DNA of 64,000 nt from Meandrina meandrites. Its lineage: Eukaryota; Cnidaria; Anthozoa; Scleractinia; Meandrinidae. Positions 45,301 to 56,989 of the stretch are shown piece after piece. The position numbers were made by a program, and so were the translations under genes. Position 1 is the first letter of the stretch, and each line of letters opens with the position of its first letter. Location of the stretch: contig OY855906.1 in assembly GCA_963693305.1 (NCBI GenBank), forward strand, positions 2,038,501 through 2,102,500, in the 5' to 3' direction. The notes below the pieces were generated by a model. It did not search any database, was not told the origin of the DNA, and saw only the letters and a program-made list of their open reading frames with translations.

Positions 45301-48300
45301 AAACATTGTTAATAGTAAATACCAATAAAGGTCTTCCTTTTGTATTCCTTGATAATGCTACGAGTAAAAGTATGTTTTTATACATTGTACCTTTCACGAT
45401 GTTGTGACATTTTGTCTGCTGTTTAAGTGTGATCATTTAAGTTTCCTGCAAACCAATTGTGTGTGGGATACTATCAAATATGCAGTGGTCATCTTTCTTT
45501 ATATTATGTACTGTAATCTTTGTTGCCTGGAATAAATATACTGGCAGTAACATCGCTACATCAGCTTTCCATTAAAAAGCTTGCTATAACAAATAACTTG
45601 CCTGTATTCATTTGTTCTGTACGAAGTTGACTGTGGCCATAAGATTCTTACATTTGCTGCATTTTCATGGCTCTCGTGCCCCTGCCAGGCTGTCAAAAAA
45701 ATCAAATGAAAATAAGTGACTTAATTGAAGTGCCAATGTATTTAGCACTGCTGTGCTTAAGGACATTATAAATAAGTAAACAAATAATTATTGTAATGGA
45801 ACAGAAACTTGTTAAAAATCCCAACTGACAGGAGTGCTGACCAGTTGGCTTTTTACAAACTGTAGAGGACTTGAATTTGGGACAACTGAATACAAATCCA
45901 TCTCTGCAGTAGTGGCAGGGAGGAGGACTTGAACCCGGGAGGTCTGGAATGCAAGTCCAGCACTGTGACCACTACAGGTTACACTGCCCCCTTATAACAC
46001 ACCTGTGATTGGTTCTACCTCCTAGAAGAGTTACAGCTATGTAATACGTAAGTGCTGTATCACAAAGCAAAGCATGCTGCTATTCCTGTTGGTCACATGT
46101 ACACCACCTTGTTACACCTGTAAACTGAAATGTGATAGTTGCTGAAAAAAATAATTATTGAAAACCCTGAAACTGTTGCTTGATTTGTTCCAACTCTAGG
46201 ATCAACACTCCAAGGAAAGAGGGCGGTCTGGGAAAGCTTAAGTATCCCTTGTTATCAGACATGAACCATCAAATTGCTAAAGATTATGGAGTACTACTTG
46301 AAAATGAAGGTCACACTTTAAGGTAAGGACTTCTGTGCAAATTGCGTATAGCTTGAATGTGGTTAATATTGTCTGTTGTTAAAAATAAATGTTTAGAAAA
46401 ATAATATAATATTGCATGACTAAGATAGTCAGAGGGCCAATAGCTATAGTTTAAAATCAACCAATCGGATTACTCTGTTGCTGGTATCCTTATTTGGACC
46501 TGGGGTTGTCGTGAATGATCCCAGGCATTAAAATAGATTGAACTTGAATAATAAGAACCTCTCATACTTTTTAATGTTTTTTTTAAAACAATGTGAGGTT
46601 GTTGTTTTGTGACTGAGACTCCTGGTGGGTCCCCAGTCAGAAAATCCAAACTTTTTTAATGTACTCAGAATATCCTTTCAGTCTTGTTATAAATCTGTTA
46701 TCAACCAAGTTTGCTCAGAATGGTACTCGGAGTATTATCAGCCCTTGGTCATTTCTGTCAAGACATTACAGTAAACAATGTTTTGATGTTTGGTATTGTG
46801 TTGTTCCAGAAAATATCCATACCCCTCCCACGGAAGGTTTTTTGGTTTGAACCCCCCCCACCCCTCTGGAGATTCCAGTTACGCCCAATGCATTCCTTTT
46901 AAAATTTTGGCTTTCAAGACCTCCCACCCCGTCAGAATTTCCATTGACCTTCCATGGGGTGGGTATGGATATTTTCTGGAACTGCACATTTAACTCTTAG
47001 ATGTTCCTTTCTGTAGTGTTACTGTACACGTTACAACTCATGGTGTGATTTGTAGGTTATTTGTGTTGCTTCTGGCACCATGTTTCAGAATTTTTAAGAA
47101 TAGTGCCACTTTCCATGCATATCTTATCTTACCGAATATGTTGAACAGGAACTGGTTTTGAAATACTCTGTTATGTTATTATATTTCAGAGGTCTATTTA
47201 TAATTGATGACAAAGGGACTCTACGCCAAATTACTATGAACGACCTGCCAGTAAGTAATCCTGTGGGGAGTGGGCAGGGGTCCCATTGAAAGTTATAGTG
47301 TAGACCAAACTGGGCATTGCTAAAGCTTTTTTGCCCTCCCAAAAGATTCTAAAATACTGAAAATAAAATTTATTTTAATATATTTTGTCATATGCAACTT
47401 AAAAAAGCCCTTGATGGCTAAAAATAATGGGGGTTTTGCCCAGAATACCCTAAGTGAGACCAAAAATCCAAAATTTACTCCACTAAGTTTACACCACTAA
47501 TTTACATGATAAGCTTTTTAGTTTTTCTGAGTGTTGTTACCAATATCCTGTTTTAATTTTTTTTTTTTTGAAGTATTGTATGAAGTCTTTTTTTGGTAAT
47601 AAAGTTGTTGTTGTTGTTGCTAAGTGAGACGACGAGCATCCCTGTCTCTTTGTAGTACACATATTCATTTATCATAAATTTCTGGCCACCAATCTGGACA
47701 CATTTTTGAACAAGGTAGACCTGTAGCGAGTAGCTCAGTTAATGCAGTTAATGTAGTCCCTAACTGGGACTCGTCTCCGGCCACTCACCAGAAACAAACC
47801 AGTTATTATTTTTGTTTATAAGGAATCCAGTAGTTGTTGTATAGTAGAGAACAGAACTTATAGCTTTTATAAGGGCAAACAACCAGGCTTAAATGATATT
47901 TAACACCAGTGAAGCCTATGTATTTATTTTCGTAAAACTAATTATTTATAGTAACTACTAGTTGTGCTCATCTTCTGACACCTGTCCCAGAATCCTAGTG
48001 CATATTGCTACTTACTTTCGCGGGAACTTAATTTCGCGAAAATGAAACGGGCATATTTCGCGCCACTTAATTTTCGCGCTTTGGCCAAAAAATACGTTTA
48101 GAGCATGAAAGATACAATAAAAAACGTAAAAAATAAATTTTCGCGGGTCTACAATTTCGCGTTTTTTGAAAATCGCGAAAATTAAATCCCGCAAAATTAA
48201 GTAACAATAAGGTTATCTGGTGTTCATTCTCCCTAGTGTCTCTGGATTGGAGGAGTTTTTCAGTTCATTGCTATTGTTGTTTAAAGTTAGTCGCATACTA

Positions 48301-48502
48301 GTAAATTTCAATTTTTTTTCGTTTCCAGGTGGGCCGATCAGTCGATGAGACTCTGCGTTTAGTCCAAGCCTTCCAATACACTGACAAACACGGCGAAGTT
48401 TGTCCGGCTGGCTGGAAGCCTGGAAAAGAGACGATCATTCCTGATCCTACAGAAAAGAAGAAATACTTCGCAAAACAAACTGAAGAAGAAGACGAAGAAT
48501 GA
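39396..48502 (+). CDS. PRDX4: secretory 2-Cys peroxiredoxin (peroxiredoxin-4 type), complete, seven exons
   Basis: Exons 39396-39567, 44259-44339, 44780-44816, 45167-45283, 46200-46322, 47190-47250 and 48329-48502 join in phase into 254 residues. Typical 2-Cys peroxiredoxins reduce hydrogen peroxide through a peroxidatic cysteine, recycled by a resolving cysteine of the partner subunit. Visible: an N-terminal hydrophobic signal peptide (about 5-22); [11 protein letters not shown] with the extra N-terminal cysteine (C31) that marks PRDX4; peroxidatic C101 in FTFVCPTE; GGLG at 144-147; resolving C222 in [11 protein letters not shown]; and YF at 243-244. The GGLG and YF pair is associated with sensitivity to over-oxidation. 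The signal peptide predicts the ER or secretory route. The tail ends in TEEEDEE instead of the short vertebrate end, and there is no KDEL signal. A polyadenylation signal AATAAA lies at 48518-48523. Identity is very secure. Confidence 0.95.
40330..41714. mobile_element. 1385-bp ATCGAT-rich DNA element in PRDX4 intron 1
   Basis: The 7-bp direct duplication AACTATC flanks it at 40323-40329 and 41715-41721. The termini are inverted: left CAGGACCTGAACAATCGATG, right CATCGATTGTTCAGGTCCTG. Both ends carry long clusters of ATCGAT (40345-40570 and 41550-41700), while the middle is unrelated sequence. No transposase is visible. Confidence 0.8.
42240..43717. mobile_element. 1478-bp hAT-like element in PRDX4 intron 1
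   Basis: The 8-bp direct duplication CTAGAATA is at 42232-42239 and 43718-43725. The terminal inverted repeats exceed 90 bp, starting TAGCCTGCGAACGCAGAC, with the inner shared phrase AACTAACGTCTGCGAACTC. Eight-base duplications and a TAG start are hAT features. A further partial end (GTAGCCTGCGAGAGCATC) near 42379 may be a nested relative. Open frames inside lack recognisable domains. Confidence 0.8.
45905..45990 (-). mobile_element. tRNA-like SINE head
   Basis: The complement reads ACCTCCCGGGTTCAAGTCCT (box B type) with an upstream TGTAGTGGTCACAGTGCTGG box-A-like part. Folding is not convincing as a canonical tRNA. It is in PRDX4 intron 4. Confidence 0.4.
46803..46982. mobile_element. 180-bp MITE in PRDX4 intron 5
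   Basis: The left end GTTCCAGAAAATATCCATAC and the right end GTATGGATATTTTCTGGAAC are perfect complements over at least 20 bp. No coding capacity; the open frames across it are chance. Confidence 0.8.
48008..48206. mobile_element. TTTCGCG-rich MITE in PRDX4 intron 6
   Basis: The left end TACTTACTTTCGCGGGAACT and the right end CCCGCAAAATTAAGTAAC are imperfect complements, with internal AATTTTCGCG motifs on both strands. It ends about 120 bp before the last PRDX4 exon. Confidence 0.7.
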
Positions 48503-48517
48503 ACAAAACGACATTGA

Positions 48518-48523
48518 AATAAA
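48518..48523 (+). terminator. polyadenylation signal of the peroxiredoxin gene
   Basis: AATAAA begins 16 bases after the stop codon and is followed by GT/T-rich sequence (48535-48570) suitable as a downstream element. Confidence 0.6.
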
Positions 48524-48904
48524 TAATTTAGAGTTGTCATAAAAATTTAGTCGACTTGTCACTTTTTTTTTGGACAGTTCGTGTCAAGACAGCGTAAAAA
48601 AAAAACTTGGAAAAAAAAACTGGCAAAATTATTGTTCGAATCCAAAAGTTATATTTAGAGCCTCGAGTTTTTAACTTGTAAAATTTGTTTCACCGCGGCT
48701 TGAGAACTGTTGCAGCATTTACCTTCACCAGTACATGAATTGTGAAATGAACAATTGCCCACATCAGTCAAGGATAGCTGTTTTGCTGTGCGCTCACCAG
48801 TTAGTACTTCTCAGTTGAAAATAAAACGAACAGAAAATTCTAAATTGTTCAAAAGTTGGATAAAGGCAGAGAATGTGAAGGAGAAAAAGACATCCGAGCA
48901 AGGT

Positions 48905-49105
48905 CGTGATTAGAATGGATACTCCAAAATCAGAAATCCGCTGGAAGACTAGCTACAGAACCTAAACACTCCAGTGTGTTTGCTGTTAATTCCACTCCAT
49001 TTTGCTTGCAGTTAGCTTTTTATGAGGGTAGCACTGCACAATATGCAGAAATGGGTTACAGTCTCCCAGCGGATTTCTGATCTTGGAATGCCCATTCTAG
49101 TGACG
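48905..49105. mobile_element. small MITE-like inverted repeat
   Basis: ATCAGAAATCCGCTGG (about 48940-48955) is inverted at 49057-49072, and the outer parts GATTAGAATGG and CCATTCTAGTG also pair. Short and non-coding. Confidence 0.55.
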
Positions 49106-49204
49106 ACCATCCAAGCAAGCCTCCGCAGAAAGCTGATGACTGAAGTGTTTCCCGCTTTTGGACACTAGAGCCCCAAAATGAATGCAGCATGCAGTAAAAT
49201 GTAT

Positions 49205-49253
49205 ACCGTCAACCTTAAAATGGTCATTCAATGACCATTTTAACGTTGACGGT
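49205..49253. repeat. 49-bp near-perfect palindrome
   Basis: 24-base arms with a single mismatch (C opposite C) around one central base; the left arm starts ACCGTCAACCTTAAAATGGT. It could fold into a hairpin in DNA or RNA. Confidence 0.9.
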
Positions 49254-49312
49254 GGAACTGTGTGCTGTGTGGCACCGAAAAAAAATCTTCCTGTCTGAGT
49301 AACTCGGTATAT

Positions 49313-49487
49313 AGAACGTTTTCATATGACGTCACGGCAGCCATATTGGTGTACCAAAACAAAGAAACAGCGGCCATATTGGTGTACCAAAGCATCCCTC
49401 CAGGAGTTTAACTCTATTTTTATGCAAAAATCGTCTTTTGTTTTAGTAAACCAATATGGCCGCTGATCACGTGAATGAAAACGCTCT
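49313..49487. mobile_element. small MITE-like palindrome
   Basis: AGAACGTTTTCATATGACGT with GCCATATTGGT on the left is mirrored by ACCAATATGGC and GTGAATGAAAACGCTCT on the right. No coding capacity. Confidence 0.65.
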
Positions 49488-49792
49488 GTAAGCCGCTTGT
49501 TGCCCAGCTACACTACTCCCTCAGATCATTTGATCTATTTTTGTAGGGATCAGCCTTTATTAACACTGCATGGCCACGCTGTGCTACGAGGCTCACGAAG
49601 GTTGGAACAAATACCCATGTCTGTAATGTTCTCAGCATTATTTTATTTTTCGGTTTAAAGGCCAACACCCCAGACGACAAAGGTCTTACGAGGCTGGTGT
49701 TCTCGTGCAGATATGCATAACACATGGCTGATCAAAAGCTCCCTCCAACGTAAAAAAAGAAAAGCATGTCAAAGATAAGGTTTTCATTTTTA

Positions 49793-49813
49793 CGGGGGGG
49801 GGGGGGGGGGGGG
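49793..49813. repeat. G-homopolymer
   Basis: A run of about 20 G. It accounts for the Pro-rich start of a minus-strand open frame, which I do not treat as a gene. Confidence 0.85.
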
Positions 49814-50574
49814 TGCGATGGTTTCGCTTAATCTGAGAGGGGGAGTTAAAGTGACTCTCAAAATGCAGGACTTCAACAACTTGATTTTTCAAAATTTCCG
49901 GCACCCACCCAAGCAAAATCCTGCCTACGGCCCTGAGTTCACCACCAATAGATTACGCCTAACTGGTCTAATTCTAGCTACAGAAAACGAACTTTCCTTC
50001 CTTACCACAAAATTCCTTTTGTTATTTTGGAATAAGGGTACAGTATGCTACAAAATTTTCCAAGGTACTTTAAGATATAGTGCCGGCGACGCAAGATTCT
50101 AGCGACCCTGAGAGCGGCAACCAACAGGCACCGTCACACTGACTCAGTCTGAATGGGATACTTACCAACCAAAATCCAAATGCTTACCCTACGAAAGGGT
50201 GAGAGGAGCGGGAACAGAAAACTGCACGTCTGCACACGGCTTATGTACTTGCATCAATTGAAAAAAGGATGAGAGCTCGACTGGAAGAATATCTGCTCGC
50301 GCCCGAGATCTTCGCAGAAATGACCGAGGGCCGATAAGTGCCATTCCGATAAAGATTTGGGAGATTTCATTTCGACTCACCTTAGTTGTCTTCTTGTTCG
50401 CTATTTCGTAATGTGATACGGACGCTCACATGTAGAGCTTGGGCTACCTGCATGTGCTTCGAGGTGTGGTCAGGTGATAAGGCTCAGGTGATAAAGCTCT
50501 TCCATCGAAACTAATCTACGGAATAAACGGAGAAATTAAGTCGCAAAATTCTATGGGTTCCTTTAACGGTGATT

Positions 50575-50776
50575 TTTACAGTCGTGCCAAGCGAAGCGTA
50601 CCCCCCGGGAGTACATTAATGAATTGATTATTAGTGATCAGAAACCAAATTCTGATTCGAACATTGATCAGCGCTTCCATTGATAATAAAATGAATGTAT
50701 TCTTGAAATCAAATTTCTAATAATCAATTCATTAATGTACTCCCGGGGGGTACGCGCCGCTTGGCACTACTGTAAA
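50575..50776. mobile_element. 202-bp MITE upstream of the broken reductase gene
   Basis: The left end TTTACAGTCGTGCCAAGCG is mirrored by CGCTTGGCACTACTGTAAA, and GTACCCCCCGGGAGTAC with ATTAATGAATTGATTATTA is repeated inverted; arms of about 60 bp. It lies about 180 bp before exon 1 of the reductase pseudogene. Confidence 0.8.
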
Positions 50777-51612
50777 TCTTCTATCATTATCATTCACTAC
50801 TCTGGAACGTGCGTTTAATCAGGCTTTTCCCAGACCTCTACATTTCCCGGCCGATCGTGACGAAGGATTTGGTTACGCCGTCGCTGCAGCTTTGTTGGTA
50901 GTTGCTTCTTTACCTGTATACGCAAAGATCGTTCTACTTAAGAAATAACTCAGGAAAAATGGTAGGTGCTATACTCAGACAAATGGAAATTTGGTACGAA
51001 TTATCGTGTAGGCGGTGTGAAATCATAGTATTTTATTCGAGATAGTCGATCTCGAACCAGACGGCGAGTCGTTAGTTCCCGGCGTTAGTTTTGCCGTGTT
51101 AGCGTGGATGCTCAGGCTGGCAAGCTTCTTCATCGTTCTGAGTAGAGTTAAGGCGTTATTTTTCTATATTTTTTAGATTTTAACAAAGAATGTCAGTGAA
51201 TGTCAGCGCTATTTCGTGGAAAGCTAACTTAAAACTTAACAGTCAATAAATTTCGCCTTAATATCGACTTATATGCTTAATTATTTGCATCTCACTCATT
51301 GTGGAACCGTATTAAAATTCATGTTGGAAAATTTCAACTGGGCTGGATTGACGGAGTGGACTCTGGACTGAACAATGCAAAAAACTATGGCTCGGTTTAT
51401 TTGCACGAAAATATGTGATAACAGAAATTTCAGAAATAACTTTTAAAAAGTCAATATATTCACCTGTAATTGTTTCTTGGATATTTTAAGGCTGTGAAAC
51501 TCTCAAGTGGAGCATTGATGCCACTCGTTGGTTTTGGGTAAGTAAATTGTCAAGGCAGATAATTATGGGATGATAGACATCCGCCATCTTCTACACTAGC
51601 CAATTATATAGC

Positions 51613-52036
51613 TATTTCGAGAAATGTTGTCGGAAAAAAACACCAAAGTGCAAGCGACAAGACCGAAAGGTCGTCTGGGTATTAGCTGGTATTTGCATAT
51701 TGGCCTAGAGGAACTGTACAACTTTGTGATTTTGCGCGGAAGAATTTTTTTATCCTCTCAGGAGGCCTTTATCTGTAGTTTTACTTTTACTGTCACATGT
51801 CTTTGAGTTAGGAAAATTCTTCTAAAATTCAGCGTGGCTAAACGTACCTTATCATAGACACTCTTTTTTGGCCAATCTACCTTGTTTCTACACGTCCGAA
51901 GAGAAAGAAAACGTGCAAATTCGGGTTTATTATGTCGTTCTATCTCATAAGTATTCAACACGTGCAGTACCTCAATACTACATTTCGGTCTTCTTGCGTG
52001 CACTTGTGTGCTTTTTTTCCGACGTTTCTCGAAATA
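51613..52036. mobile_element. MITE family X, second full copy
   Basis: The ends TATTTCGAGAAATGTTGTCG and CCGACGTTTCTCGAAATA are inverted, and the interior shares TTTATTATGTCGTT and TATTCA..CACGTG with the copy at 16270-16647. It lies in intron 2 of the reductase pseudogene. Confidence 0.75.
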
Positions 52037-54194
52037 GTTGTATACTGAGAAAAGACAAGTTTTTTGTGGCTCAATTGCTAGTGCAATTTCGCTGTATGCT
52101 TTTATGCACCTTTAAAGGACGTGGCAAGCTGCAAAGGATTAGGTGGGAAAGGCAGTCAAGCTTGCGGTGCAGTGTGGGTACAGACATCTTGATTGTGCCG
52201 CAATCTATATGAACGAGGCCGAAATTGGTGAGGTATTACACGAAGTATTCAAAGAAGGGAAGGTGAAACGTGAAGATATCTTCATCACATCAAAACTCTG
52301 GTAAATTAATGAACTTTTCTTCAGTATTTTATCTGGGTTGCTTTTATGCTTTTATGTCTTCCCTCTATTTTTAATGTAAATCTGTCCGTTAATCTGGCAT
52401 ATGCTGTGTATCACTAATATCGCGACATGGCTCTCATATCCGGTTCTTAACTCCGGTTGTTCCAGCATTTTCTTTCAGATTACCCCGGCTCACAATACAC
52501 TTTGCCAAAAACAACACAACTCTGGCCAGGGCTTCACTAAAAAATTAAAGCTACAAACAGTGACAAGTACTCGATACTAAACTGCTTCTTCTATAGTAAA
52601 ATTAATCTCGTGATGTACGATTCGAGACCATGAGGTTGTCCCATTTGCTCTTTTGTTTTACGTCTGCACACACTTGATATTTGCAGGTGTAACTCCCATG
52701 CCCCAGAGGATGTACTGCCTTCATGTCAGTCGACACTGAAAAATCTACAAACAGACTATCTGGATCTGTATCTGGTATATAATAAGTTCTTTCGATTACT
52801 GTTTTACTTCAGTGATAGCCTACTAACTATTAGATTACAAGCAGCACCGGTTTTTATTAAGCTCGAAGCGCAAATGAAAGTATGGCCGCACGAAATACGG
52901 GAGATAGAAGCGCCTTGAAGGCTCTGATTCCCTGTTCGTCTTCAAGACACTTTTCTAACTTTAAATGTTTGTAATATTGTTCTGGACACCGACAGAAATC
53001 TCTGGACACCGACAGAACTTTCCCCGGCATTTGCTGATGTTTAAAAGTAGATAAGTAGGTTATCGGGACAGGGGTTCCTCTCCACGTCTACACTGAGTTG
53101 AAGAGAGGAACAAACAAGTTCAAGCTGTTAGGTTTTTTAATATAAATCAGATTAATTCTTTCTTTCACATACTGGGATAACAAATGATGAGTAAAAATTT
53201 ATTTATCCAACGTTTTCGTTTTCCCAAAATTCTGACTTGCCAAGGTTTTAATCTTTCGCGCGGTCGGGGGAATAAGACGAGTACAAATACTCGTTTCGCG
53301 CGTTATTTGTACTCTACGAAGCAGTGTTGGATAATGAGGCTTAATAATCGCACTTCTGGGTTTCAGAGTTTCTTAACCACGTTTCCTCAAACTATAAACC
53401 AGCTAACCGAGTACAACTTTTTTTTTAGATCCACTCACCAATAACTTTCAGCAAAGAAGCACCTCTGAAGCCTTATTCTCCCATAGCTATTGGGTACTCA
53501 GCTGAGCGTATGGCACAGACCTGGCAGGTAACTGAAATCCATACAGTGCTTTATTGTTATCCCAGTGAGGAATGAAACACGTAAGAATAGGAACTTACCA
53601 AAAATTAGGAATAATAAAATTAAGGGGCATGAGAAAGAGAGTTTTTGTGTAAGCTATAAAACATGACGGCGCACTCACTCTTCAAGAAAATACCTTGAAC
53701 ATCAGAAGGGACAAGTTCATTCTCAAGTATGTGAACAAACTGTAATTATAGGTTTTTAAAACACTGCCAAACTTAAAACGTCGGCCCGACGTTTACAGAC
53801 TTTAGCGCATTCCTTTTCCCACCCGTCCGTAGCCACACCACATTTTAACAATTTTCATGTTTAATACAGTGTGTTTTAGCAAAGCGAGGCCGCTATTGGT
53901 GGGTTTCCAAAAATTCCAACACCTTTATTGGATTTCCAAGTAGCACTAAATCTTACTGACACTGCCTCTTTAAACTTATACTACTCTTTTATCTCAGGCC
54001 ATGGAACAACTTGTTGAGAAAGGTCTTTCTAAAGCCATTGGAATTTCAAATTTCTCAATTAGGAAAATGGAAACTCTACTGGAGAGCGCAAAGATAGTGC
54101 CAGCTTGTAATCAAGGTATTTGTCCTTAAATTTTTTTAACTTTCAACGTTTGATGTTTTAATTTCACAATGCCGATACAGCTTACAGTAGCTAA

Positions 54195-54502
54195 TATTTA
54201 ACAATTATCCTGCGAAATCGCGCGGAATATCGCCTGATACTTAGCCGACGAGGCCGTAGGCCGAGTTGGCTAAAATCAGACGATATTCCGCAAGATTGAG
54301 CAGGATAATTGTTTTATTATTCAACAAATTGTCAACGAAACGCTTTTTGTAGCGAGAATAACTGTGGTTGTGCGGCGCTTTGCAAGATTTCGGACGAATC
54401 TTGGCGATCTACGTATATCGCAGGATATCTGTTACAGATAACAATGGCTTTCTGACCATATATGGGCATCGCGCGAGCTTGTTGAATAATAATTGTTAAA
54501 TA
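54195..54502. mobile_element. MITE with nested hairpin
   Basis: The outer ends TATTTAACAATTAT and ATAATTGTTAAATA are exact complements. A nested pair (CGGAATATCGCCTGAT and ATCAGACGATATTCCG) surrounds an inner GCCGACGAGGCCGTAGGC. It shares CGTATATCGCAGGATATCTG with about 15650. Confidence 0.7.
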
Positions 54503-54683
54503 GCCTGTACTAGACGTGTTTGTTCCACAAGTAAAATAACAACGCCTTTTTGTCTTTGCAGTGGAAAGGCATCCATATCTTCGTCAAGAAGAGCTAAAAA
54601 AGTACTGCGATAGTAAAGGTAAGTTACGCCAAGAGAAGGATGTGATGTTCGTCATGTCATGAGTGAGGGATAAAAAAAAAGGT

Positions 54684-54758
54684 CTGAGCCCCAATGGGAA
54701 ACAAACCCATGATCTCCCAAACACCAGGCGAACGCTCTATCCATTGAACTACGGCGAG
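54684..54758 (-). mobile_element. tRNA-like SINE head
   Basis: The complement starts GTCTCGCCGTAGTTCAATGG and ends with TGGGTTTGTTTCCCATTGGG, matching box A and a mutated box B (GTTTGTTTC for GTTCGATTC). A second partial copy lies at about 54912-54958 (CAGTGGATAGAGTGCCCGTC) on the plus strand. Probably a tRNA-derived repeat in intron 7 of the reductase pseudogene. Confidence 0.5.
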
Positions 54759-55327
54759 ACTTATAAGCCCCCCGGCCAAACGCTCGTAGCGTTTCAACGC
54801 AACACATCGTAACATTGTTGGGCACAACATGTTCCACCACCGAGTTTAAAGTTTACCATCTTATTATCGACATTTCTGATCCCAGCAGTAAACCGGACGC
54901 GTGTCAATATGAGTCTCAGTGGATAGAGTGCCCGTCCGCCCGCCCGGTGTTTGGGAAACTAGTTGCTGTTTGTTGTGTTCATACCGCGTAACTATGCTTA
55001 GTGATTGGTTTCAAAAACGCGCGCTACATTGATCGGCCAATCAGACGTAAAACAAAAACCAATCGTGACTCGCGCACAAACGTTTTCCCGCGCTTCTTGC
55101 CGGCTACATGTACATGCTTTGTGTTTTGATTGGTTGACTGGATTGTCTGTGTCCTTTGAGATTGGCCAGAGTGATTACTTTTTTTAGAGAGTGATTACTT
55201 CTGTTTTATTTTTACAATACTCGATCGAAAACCGAACAATTCAATTTGACTCAGTAACTTCGACTGTACAACAATTGTGTAACTTCTTTCGCGTTGCTTT
55301 TCATTTTTTTTTGTTCATGATTTTCTA

Positions 55328-55354
55328 CACGACACGACACGACACGACACGACA
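55328..55354. repeat. (ACACG)n pentanucleotide repeat
   Basis: Five consecutive ACACG units, followed after about 30 bp by a G-rich tract (55384-55408). Confidence 0.9.
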
Positions 55355-55956
55355 TTTTTTCCGCGAGTCGGGATACATATTAGGAGGGGGGAGGGGGGGG
55401 GGGGGGCTTGGATCCCCTGGAGTACTCCCTGTATTGGACACTGCAAAATAGCTCAAAATATTTTTCTATTAATCTTAGGGATCGTCGTGACAGGGTACGC
55501 TCCTTTAGGATCACCCGGCAGACCATATCCAAATAAGGATGCTGAGCCTATTGTATTGAATGATCCAGTTTTGAAGAAAATCGCCGACAAACACGAAACT
55601 ACTGTCGCGCTGGTAAGCGTTAAATTAACGGAAAATATATACTACCTTACCTGGTGTCAGTACCAGGTAACAGAAAGAGTCAAGTTGCATGAAGATTAAG
55701 TATTAGTAGTCCGCAAAACGTCATTGTTTAAAAAAATAAAATAAACAAATATATATTTTAACAGCATCTTCATCGCCACCGCCTCTTCGCCATCTTGCTA
55801 CTTTATGCTTCTTTATGAGCACGATTGTAGATCTATTTAACGGGAACCTTCACTGTTATTCCTTGTTTTAATTATAACTTTTATAAATTTTTAAACTTTG
55901 TTTATATAATAGTTTTTGAATTCTAGGTATATTTTTATTTATTTTGTACAAACCTT

Positions 55957-56060
55957 AAGATAGAAAGTAACTCGAGTTTCACACGCTAACCAAGTGACCC
56001 AGTCTGATGATCGCTTAATGCGTGAGTGAAACTCCAGTTACAATTACTTTCTATCTTTAT
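55957..56060. repeat. inverted repeat about 104 bp
   Basis: AAGATAGAAAGTAACTCGAG is mirrored by TTACTTTCTATCTT, with TTTCAC / GTGAAACT also paired. A small fold-back in the last intron of the reductase pseudogene. Confidence 0.6.
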
Positions 56061-56989
56061 GTTTGTATTTTGCTCTACATATTTATTTATAGAGCACTAC
56101 TAGGACAAGTGAAACAATTTATGCATTGTTTTATCCGTTTATTTATTTTGTAAATAGCTAATTAGGACCTTTCTGAAAACCACTGATGTGATTGGGCGTT
56201 TCCTAATAAAATATTGTTATTATTAGCGGCTACGGCCTGCAATCTGTGGGGCTTAACAAGTCATTATTTTCTTAGGAGTAATTGAAATCTTTCCTTGCTT
56301 ATTTTTGTATCAGGTCGCTCTAGCTTGGGGTATTAAGAATGGAGCTCCAGTCCTTCCAAAAGCTGTCTCTGAAAATCACATCAAAGAGAATCTATAGGAG
56401 CGCTTCATGTAAACCTAGACGAAGATGATATGAAGGCGGTTGAAGGCATTGACATCCGCTTCCGATACTTAAAAATGCACTGGATGTTTCAGCCGAATGA
56501 GATTCCTACAAATCTCTGGGATGGAGAAGATTGACTGTCATAGAAATAGAGTTAATTTGGTTGGCGTTCAAATCACAACCAAATGCGTATATAAACGTTT
56601 GGTAGATACCTAATGGCTCAACTGAAGTCATTAAAATGTACTTTGAGTAATAATCTTTTCAATTAAATTTTGTTAACCCAAACCAGACTTCCTTTGAAAT
56701 AGTCGAAGTTTTTCTTCCCTTCACGTTGTATTAGATTTAAGGTCACGTGAGGTTGGCATTTTTCGTCCATTTCAATCTTGTTCAGTCGTCAGCCCTGAAA
56801 AAATAAGATGGTTTATCCCTTACGCTAAACCATTTGGACACAATTATTGGCGATGTGAACAGGGAAAACAATCTATTTCAATAACCGATCCTCGGACACT
56901 GTAATCAATGTCACTGAAATAACCAGCCCTAAATACCCTGACACAACTAATGAAGATGACGACATAACTCAAGAGTTCTCGGCAGTTTC

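Larger units (their letters stand above)
50959..56534 (+). pseudogene. aldo-keto reductase, broken copy
   Basis: Nine exons follow the family layout: ATG at 50959-50961, then 51491-51537, 52118-52300, 52687-52774, 53429-53527, 53998-54115, 54562-54618, 55479-55612 and 56314-56534. The translated parts include [36 protein letters not shown] (catalytic D and Y), FITSKLW (K), HAPEDV (H) and AIGISNF. Two lesions are visible. An in-frame TAG at 52140-52142 occupies the place of the GAG in the GEVGKAV-like segment. Near 56395-56400 two extra bases after ENL create a TAG and shift the last 45 or so codons. Splice sites remain good, so inactivation looks recent. The intact relative is the opposed gene at 58948-64000. 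Its last part would otherwise end in WDGED-like sequence. Confidence 0.85.
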
